Shown: one piece after another, positions 5,420 through 10,111 of the stretch
Position numbering within the stretch: position 1 is the first letter of the stretch
Layout of the letters: every line of letters starts with the position of its first letter
DNA from: a bacterium
GTDB lineage: Bacteria; Bacillota_I; Bacilli_A; RFN20; CAG-826
DNA: 11,935 bases
Direction: 5' to 3'
Assembly (NCBI GenBank): GCA_019421105.1
Contig: JAHZFY010000021.1
Coordinates: forward strand, 1 to 11,935
The notes under the pieces: model-generated
The model's input: the letters and a program-made list of their open reading frames with translations, nothing else
The model's database searches: none
What the model was told of the DNA's origin: nothing
Made by a program: the position numbers and the translations under genes

Positions 5420-6723
5420 AAAATATATTTGTTTGTACGAAAATCGTTTAGAATATTATTTGTTATTTCTTCAAATAGATCTACGAAAAAACTTTTAGGT
5501 TCGTTTTTTTCACCGCTACAAAATTTCGATAATTTAGACAAAGATGAACGGATAATGTTCGAGCAAAAATCTGCGCACATATCATTAAAAGAAGTATATG
5601 CACATGGATTAGTCTTAATATTGGCGTCTGCCCATATTACATAATTCACAGAATCTAAAATTGCTTTAGGATTATCAAATCCAATAATCTCTTGACTCAT
5701 TCCTATAATTAACGAGTTGATATAAACAAGTTCATCATAAGATAATTTGACAGCTTTGTAAAAAAATAAATCTTGATCAGTAAATTGATGATCGTTAATT
5801 TTATATTCATTTGATGGTGGGACAAATAAATCTTTGTTTTGAACTATTGCAGGCCAAATATCAGGGACTCTAGCTGTTAAACTTTCATTTGTGTTTAATA
5901 TTATCGTTTTTGAACCAAAGTATTGTCTAAAAAAGGGGTTTATTAATACCAAACATCTTTTGGAAGATAAATTAAAAACATTGTAATTTTCATACATCAA
6001 TTGATTTTTACATAATAAATCACTATAAAACATTTTTAATGCATTCTTTTTCTCATTAACTAAGTTGTAATATAGATATGAAAATTTGGACAAATCTAAT
6101 CCTCCAGTAATTTGATGTGATCCTTCATATTCTGTAACCATAGAACAATCGCTTAAAATAAATTCGTATCCTTCAGGAGCATCCCAAATGGCTAAATAAG
6201 AATCAACAAAAGGAAGAGCCCAACAGATAAATTCTAATGGTGCTCTTGAATCCAAATAAATTTTAGTTGGATCTTTGCACTCACAATAAATTCTTAATGC
6301 CAATTCATATGTTTGTTTAGGAGTTAAGTTCAAATCTTTTAACCTTTTGCAACGAACAAGTTCTGGATGTAACATTAAATATCTATCTGCATTATTTTGA
6401 AACTCACTGATTGTTTTATAAAACTGATTTTCGTCATTCATTCTAACACTGGTCATTAGAAGATATTTTTTAGTCAGCATTAACTCTTCTCTTGTTAACG
6501 TGACAAAACCAACAGAATCAAATTTTGTGTGTAAAAGGTTTGCAAATTTGCTTTCGATTTCAATATTAATCAATTTTTCAAGATCATCTGATAATCTATC
6601 ATGTTTATAAAAAACTTTTTTTGGTTTTTTTGCTAAATCAATTTTTCCTGAATGAAGATCAAAAACATTTATTGCCTTTGAAAATCTTTTAATTATTAAT
6701 TGAGAAACGATATGATTTTTCAT
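5404..6723 (-). CDS. DUF4238-family protein, first gene of the three-gene operon (probable 3' frameshift)
   Basis: The 439-residue product fits DUF4238: N-terminal MKNHIVSQLIIKRFS (family pattern H-x-x-S-q-x-L-x-x-F), a conserved LEKLINIEIESKFANLL helix, FILSDCSMV (residues 188-196, the family's F-x-T-S-D-x-P block), LVLINPFFRQYFG (family LSP block) and LVYINSLIIGMSQEIIG (family N-x-L block). Its biochemical function is unknown. It is cytoplasmic and has no membrane segment. The last residues (ILITYS) look out of place: one extra T at 5420-5423 would extend it to about 475 residues. The start at 6721-6723 is uncertain, because AAAGGAG (6741-6747) is 17 nt away and no other start lies between. 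The next genes follow closely on the same strand, so it heads an operon. Confidence 0.87.
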   Translation of the reverse strand: MKNHIVSQLIIKRFSKAINVFDLHSGKIDLAKKPKKVFYKHDRLSDDLEKLINIEIESKFANLLHTKFDSVGFVTLTREELMLTKKYLLMTSVRMNDENQFYKTISEFQNNADRYLMLHPELVRCKRLKDLNLTPKQTYELALRIYCECKDPTKIYLDSRAPLEFICWALPFVDSYLAIWDAPEGYEFILSDCSMVTEYEGSHQITGGLDLSKFSYLYYNLVNEKKNALKMFYSDLLCKNQLMYENYNVFNLSSKRCLVLINPFFRQYFGSKTIILNTNESLTARVPDIWPAIVQNKDLFVPPSNEYKINDHQFTDQDLFFYKAVKLSYDELVYINSLIIGMSQEIIGFDNPKAILDSVNYVIWADANIKTNPCAYTSFNDMCADFCSNIIRSSLSKLSKFCSGEKNEPKSFFVDLFEEITNNILNDFRTNKYILITYS

Positions 6724-6889
6724 AATTAAAGCAACCCATTCTCCTTTATTAATGAAATCTTACTTTACCATGATATAAACACTTTGGATGTTTGTGTTAA
6801 TGTGGAGTTGTTTTAGAACAAATGATTGTCATCATCTCGTTCGGCGTCCATATAATTTATATTAACAATATTACAAACAAATTTCAGTG

Positions 6890-6926
6890 AAAAATAAAAA
6901 ACACAAGTTTAATTGCAAAGTTGTGT
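6890..6926 (-). terminator. orphan terminator-like hairpin upstream of the DUF4238 operon
   Basis: On the minus strand, ACACAACTTT (6917-6926) pairs with AAACTTGTGT (6901-6910) with one mismatch and a 6-nt loop, followed by TTTTT-A-TTTTT (6890-6900). The stem is AT-rich, so strength is uncertain. No gene precedes it on this strand, so it would end a small RNA or a leader transcript of the operon downstream. Confidence 0.45.
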
Positions 6927-7110
6927 CAATAATATCATTGATTTAATGTTAAGCACTAATAATCTAATATACTTTTTATATTTTCAGAAACAAAATAAAA
7001 ACTATTAAAAGCATACTTATATGAATCGCCTAGAATGCTTAAACTCATGTGTCGCACTGTTATAAAACCATAAATTAACAAATACTCTTTTTATAAAGGC
7101 ACATTTTATT

Positions 7111-7116
7111 TATAAT
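7111..7116 (+). promoter_or_regulatory. consensus -10 box giving a leaderless Nudix mRNA
   Basis: TATAAT at 7111-7116 is followed by six bases and then ATG at 7123. Since transcription usually starts about 7 nt after the -10 box, the mRNA should begin at or next to the start codon. The -35 region (around 7088-7093) is poor, and no ribosome site is present, which supports leaderless initiation. Confidence 0.6.
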
Positions 7117-7122
7117 AAACGC

Positions 7123-7539
7123 ATGGTTTTAGAATATTCTGCAATGGCAATAGTGTGTTATAAAAACGAAATTTTATATACAAACGAAGTAATTTATGGT
7201 GTGGAAAGAATTTCTCTTCCAAAAGGACATATTGAAAATAATGAAACCCACATTGAATGCGCTATTAGGGAATGTTTTGAGGAAACTGGAATAATGCTTA
7301 ATAAAGATGAGTTTATTAAAGAATTAACTCCTTATTCATATGAATTTAACAACCCATATAATGACAACAAATTAACAATGAAGACCATCTATCCTTGCGT
7401 TTTTAAAATTGATGAAAAACGTAATACAAATATAAGTGAGAAAAATATTTTAAAAGCGGATTTTATGGATATAGATTCATTGATGCCTATTCTTTATTTT
7501 GATAACGTAAGAAAAATATTAAAGGAATTAAAATCATGA
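7123..7539 (+). CDS. Nudix hydrolase
   Basis: A 138-residue cytosolic hydrolase of nucleoside-diphosphate-linked compounds. The Nudix box is complete: G35-x5-E41-x7-R49-E50-x2-E53-E54-x-G56 (GHIENNETHIECAIRE, then CFEETGI), preceded by the usual strand SLPKG. The metal-binding glutamates are all present, so it should be active; the length and SLPKGHIE context resemble the Ap4A-hydrolase-like and general NTP-cleaning groups, but the substrate is not readable. The ATG at 7123 has no ribosome site and sits just after a -10 box, so translation is likely leaderless. Its TGA stop overlaps the start of the flavoprotein gene (ATGA), so the two are translated as a pair. An alternative start at codon 8 would cut the first strand. 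Confidence 0.95.
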   Translation: MVLEYSAMAIVCYKNEILYTNEVIYGVERISLPKGHIENNETHIECAIRECFEETGIMLNKDEFIKELTPYSYEFNNPYNDNKLTMKTIYPCVFKIDEKRNTNISEKNILKADFMDIDSLMPILYFDNVRKILKELKS

Positions 7540-8126
7540 AACATGTTTTATGTTTTTTAGGTAGTCCGAGATTAAATAGCACCACCAAAGCACTATTAGA
7601 TGAAATTAAACTTAGATTAAATAGTTCTATAAATTTTGAAATTATAAATTTGATTGATTATAAAATCAACGGTTGCAATGGCTGTAATTTATGTCAAAGC
7701 AATATCCAAGAATATCATTGTGCACAAAACGATGATGGAAATATGCTTTTAGATAAAATCGTAAACGCAGATGCGATAATGTATGCTACACCACTTTATG
7801 GTCATAACTATTCTGGTCAAATGAAAATATTTTTAGATCGACATGTATCTTTATTTAAATTTGTTGCGGATTTAGATAAGTCTGTTGACGAAATGAAAAT
7901 TGTTTCTTTTGTCCAAGATAAACCAATGATGTTATTGGTCACTTGCCAGGGGCCAGAAGAAAATAACACCGAGTTAATTCAACAATTATTCGATAAGTTT
8001 TGTCAGTCATCTCTAAGTAGACCTTATGGTAAATACATTTTCCCATTTAGTGGGATGATTAATTTAAACGATGAATTATATCAAAATAAAATAAATAAGA
8101 TATTAATGGATTTAAGACTAATCTAA
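7536..8126 (+). CDS. NAD(P)H-dependent FMN reductase / iron-sulfur flavoprotein-like
   Basis: A 196-residue flavodoxin-fold oxidoreductase. The phosphate-binding loop for FMN is GSPRLNSTT (residues 9-17). NADAIMYATPLYGHNYSGQ and KIFLDRH are the family's later flavin-contact blocks. Between them, C47-x2-C50-x2-C53-x8-C62 matches the compact cysteine motif of archaeal and clostridial iron-sulfur flavoproteins, with a slightly longer last gap; the same pattern also occurs in relatives not shown to bind a cluster. A role in electron transfer or detoxification of oxygen species or quinones in an anaerobe is plausible. The start ATG at 7536 overlaps the Nudix stop (ATGA), with AAGGA shortly upstream, so the genes are coupled. 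No clear terminator follows. Confidence 0.93.
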   Translation: MKHVLCFLGSPRLNSTTKALLDEIKLRLNSSINFEIINLIDYKINGCNGCNLCQSNIQEYHCAQNDDGNMLLDKIVNADAIMYATPLYGHNYSGQMKIFLDRHVSLFKFVADLDKSVDEMKIVSFVQDKPMMLLVTCQGPEENNTELIQQLFDKFCQSSLSRPYGKYIFPFSGMINLNDELYQNKINKILMDLRLI

Positions 8127-8203
8127 TTAAAAAGTTTACTTATCTACATTTGCTTTTAGTTAGGCTCTTAAAGTCTTGTTTTAGATGTGCTTTACTAATT
8201 TTA

Positions 8204-8221
8204 TATATTATTAATAATATA
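8204..8221. repeat. 18-bp perfect AT-only palindrome
   Basis: TATATTATTAATAATATA at 8204-8221 is a perfect palindrome, extended by TT/AA after one mismatch, and followed on the plus strand by TTTT a few bases on. It could serve as a weak terminator for the Nudix-flavoprotein transcript or as a protein site. AT-only palindromes are also frequent by chance in such DNA. Confidence 0.4.
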
Positions 8222-8232
8222 AAAGTTTTGAT

Positions 8233-8394
8233 ATGATTAAACAGTATATGAAAACCAAGTTTGGATGTCACGCGATTTTAAATAGAAACAAATGCAATTC
8301 GTCTATTTTTACTAATGTTTGCCATGAAAATAAATGTGGCAAACAACAAAAAACACAACAACCAAACTTTGGCGGACCTTTATTTATCTTGTAG
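8233..8394 (+). CDS. possible small cysteine-containing peptide, 53 aa (uncertain)
   Basis: This open frame is too short for most gene finders. It begins MIKQYMKTKFGCH, has four cysteines (C12, C21, C30, C35; spacing x8, x8, x4), a polar Gln-rich stretch and ends in FGGPLFIL. There are two candidate ATGs (8233 and 8248) but no ribosome site; an AT-rich TAATAT lies 12 nt upstream of the first. The sequence contains two hairpins (8280-8308 and 8316-8345), which could mean that the DNA serves an RNA or signal role instead. No family was recognised and no peptide-modifying enzyme is nearby. It could be chance, a remnant or a genuine small gene. Confidence 0.25.
   Translation: MIKQYMKTKFGCHAILNRNKCNSSIFTNVCHENKCGKQQKTQQPNFGGPLFIL
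8316..8345. repeat. perfect 9-bp inverted repeat hairpin
   Basis: TGTTTGCCA (8316-8324) and TGGCAAACA (8337-8345) are perfect inverted arms with a 12-nt loop. No T tract follows on either strand, so this is not a standard terminator. A second stem, AAATAGA (8280-8286) with TCTATTT (8302-8308), lies just upstream. Confidence 0.55.
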
Positions 8395-8408
8395 GAATGA
8401 AAAATTTA

Positions 8409-9401
8409 CTATTTTTTATTTATAATATTTTCTAATTCTTTCAATTTGCTGATAATAACAGAAAATTTAGGCGGCTCACCAACAATCATTTCGTGCATAG
8501 AAGCATAATCAACTTCGAGTTCCTTTATTCTATAATCAGCTGGAACGAGCTTTAAATTACCTTCTAATATATCGCTATACTTTGCCCAACCGCTATTATA
8601 AAATCTGATTTTAAATTTAGTTACATCCATCAGCAATTTTTTATCATTCAAGATTTCATTAAAATATGTTGATGTGCATATTTTATAAACATCGTAGTAA
8701 TGTCTTGAATATCTGCTTAGAATATTCTTATTTTTAGGTCTATTTGCTTCTTGATGTAATATTGTTATTTTCTCCCAAAAAGTTCTGCTAATTGTTACCG
8801 TTCTAACTTTGGTTCCTTTAACATGAAAATCTGGAATTATACCATTAATATATGGATCAATTTCTATTATATTTCCAGGAGACCAAGCTGCTAATGATCC
8901 AATTTCTAACCTTATACATGGTAATATGCCAGCGATTCCAGTATCATAAATTTTTGGATAATAGATGTTTATTAGTTGTTTTTCCTTAACAACTTCTACA
9001 TTTAAATGAGAAATATGTGCTAAGCCATCTATTAAATCAGTTTTTAACTGATTAGAAATGAATTCTTTTGTTAAGTTATCTATTTGTTTGTTTAATTGTT
9101 CTTGTTTTCTTTTGCTTCTATCTAAAAAAGGCTCTTTTTTATCTATTCCTAACAATTCCCAATCTAAAATCAAATCAATATCCTCAGACATGCGTGTTAT
9201 CACACCATATGCTTTAGATAAACTCGTTCCCCCTTTAAACGTAAAATGCTTTTTATACTGAGACTTATCAAATAAATAGTCTAAAATATAACAAATCCAA
9301 AAATCTTTTTCTATGATTGCTGGGTGCATTTTTAGTTTGGAAGCGGTTGTATCAAAAATAAACTGCCTATCTTTTGAACTCATAATTGCAACTTTATTCA
9401 T
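8409..9401 (-). CDS. abiEii: AbiEii-type toxin, nucleotidyltransferase of type IV toxin-antitoxin system
   Basis: A 330-residue cytoplasmic nucleotidyltransferase. The family signature KGGTSLSKAYG (residues 56-66) is followed by SEDIDL, with the metal-binding pair D74-x-D76. EKDFWICYIL upstream and RTFWEKITILHQEAN plus RHYYDVYKI downstream are the further conserved blocks of AbiEii/AbiGii proteins. Characterised relatives bind GTP or modify tRNA ends to stop growth during phage infection; the target here is unknown. All core residues are present, so it is probably functional. It begins with ATG 9399-9401 behind GGAGG (9407-9411, spacing 5) and overlaps the antitoxin gene by 8 nt, so synthesis is coupled to the antitoxin. 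The motif set makes the assignment strong. Confidence 0.95.
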   Translation of the reverse strand: MNKVAIMSSKDRQFIFDTTASKLKMHPAIIEKDFWICYILDYLFDKSQYKKHFTFKGGTSLSKAYGVITRMSEDIDLILDWELLGIDKKEPFLDRSKRKQEQLNKQIDNLTKEFISNQLKTDLIDGLAHISHLNVEVVKEKQLINIYYPKIYDTGIAGILPCIRLEIGSLAAWSPGNIIEIDPYINGIIPDFHVKGTKVRTVTISRTFWEKITILHQEANRPKNKNILSRYSRHYYDVYKICTSTYFNEILNDKKLLMDVTKFKIRFYNSGWAKYSDILEGNLKLVPADYRIKELEVDYASMHEMIVGEPPKFSVIISKLKELENIINKK

Positions 9402-10002
9402 GGTTGCCTCCCTCTTTTAATCTTAATATATTTTGATATATCCAAATTGTTGTTTTTTTTGCTTCTTCACAAATAAGATTTAATTCTTTGTTGGAAAGTT
9501 TTTTATGGATTAATCCAATAATTTCATCTGTAATATTATCTTTGCCTAACTCTTTAAATGCCTGGATTACTATGTTAGTAATATAAGAAAACGAGTTTGT
9601 CTCTTTTAAAGTTGCATGCTTAAAAATAATAACATTCCCTTCGTACTCATACTTTCGATTAGGTCCAGAACTAATGTAAATATACTTAGCTGGAACTTGA
9701 GTCGAAATGCCTAAAATATTTAAAGCATAATTGCCTGATGGATAGATGTTCCAATTAAAATTTCTACCGACGGCTTTGGCTATTGCGTCTATAGAGGGTG
9801 GCGCAATCATATTAAATGTTTTATTATATTTAGGAATTTCATAAACTCCTCTAATCAATCTTCTCAAAATATTAGCCTTCGTCATTCTTTCTAATGTTTT
9901 TCTAAGATTGTCATATGATCCTAAGTCAATAATATCATTTATAGTAAATATCGATATGTTTCGTTTATTGAGTCTTTTTAATATTTCTTTATCAATAGCC
10001 AT
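9394..10002 (-). CDS. abiEi: AbiEi-type antitoxin / transcriptional repressor (DUF6088)
   Basis: A 202-residue protein: an N-terminal winged helix (residues 1-55; FTINDIIDLGSYDNLRKTL, then LIRGVYEIP as the wing) followed by the DUF6088-type antitoxin domain with GRNFNWNIYPSGNYALNIL, STQVPAKYIYISSGPNRKY and FKHATLKETN. In the AbiE family this protein both neutralises the toxin (type IV: no direct contact needed) and represses its own promoter through inverted repeats. Such repeats lie directly upstream here. ATG 10000-10002 follows a purine-rich ribosome site (AGGAAG). The toxin gene starts inside its last codons. Confidence 0.93.
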   Translation of the reverse strand: MAIDKEILKRLNKRNISIFTINDIIDLGSYDNLRKTLERMTKANILRRLIRGVYEIPKYNKTFNMIAPPSIDAIAKAVGRNFNWNIYPSGNYALNILGISTQVPAKYIYISSGPNRKYEYEGNVIIFKHATLKETNSFSYITNIVIQAFKELGKDNITDEIIGLIHKKLSNKELNLICEEAKKTTIWIYQNILRLKEGGNHE

Positions 10003-10012
10003 TTTTACTTCC

Positions 10013-10050
10013 TGTCACAATTATTATATCTTTTTTGTGACAAAATACAA
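10013..10050 (-). promoter_or_regulatory. abiE promoter with inverted-repeat operator
   Basis: TGTCACAA (10013-10020) and TTGTGACA (10035-10042) are perfect 8-bp inverted arms 14 nt apart. On the minus strand the -10 box TATAAT (10023-10028) lies between them, and a TTGTAT -35 (10045-10050) is 16 bp upstream. A repressor dimer bound to both arms would cover the core promoter, as established for AbiEi in AbiE systems. The mRNA leader would be only about 15 nt. Confidence 0.8.
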
Positions 10051-10111
10051 ATATGTTTTAAAAAACAACTACTGTCGATAACCTAGTATTATAAAATTCC
10101 AATATAATAGA

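Larger units (their letters stand above)
6724..7122. other. 399-bp non-coding divergent intergenic region
   Basis: This stretch lies between the leftward DUF4238 operon and the rightward Nudix gene. It contains a minus-strand terminator-like hairpin (6890-6926), an inverted repeat AAGCAT/ATGCTT (7009-7014 with 7035-7040), a small hairpin ATGAT-GACA-ATCAT near 6812-6825, and the Nudix -10 box. One possible minus-strand promoter for the DUF4238 operon is TTGTAA with TATATG, 16 bp apart, around 6848-6875, but it is weak. No convincing coding sequence was found; the longest ATG frame (30 codons at 6956-7048, minus) lacks a ribosome site. Confidence 0.6.
8127..8408. other. 282-bp intergenic region between convergent genes
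   Basis: It separates the rightward flavoprotein gene from the leftward AbiE toxin gene. It holds an 18-bp perfect AT palindrome, two hairpins, and a 53-codon plus-strand open frame with four cysteines. No classical terminator with a T tract was found for either flanking gene. Confidence 0.6.

Noticed and set aside
5420..5430. Programmed -1 ribosomal frameshift in the DUF4238 gene
   Set aside because: No X-XXY-YYZ slippery heptamer or strong downstream pseudoknot or stem was found; an indel in the T run is simpler.
6956..7048. 30-codon minus-strand frame starting MSLSILGDS
   Set aside because: No ribosome site or promoter is evident. The resemblance of LGDS to hydrolase starts is too short to mean anything.
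8257..8380. CCAAGTTTGG and CCAAACTTTGG as terminal inverted repeats of a mini-element
   Set aside because: The arms differ by an indel, each is nearly self-palindromic, and no target duplication was seen.
10060..10111. Terminator after the surface nuclease gene
   Set aside because: Only a 6-bp AT-only stem (ATTATA/TATAAT) without an adjacent T tract is present.
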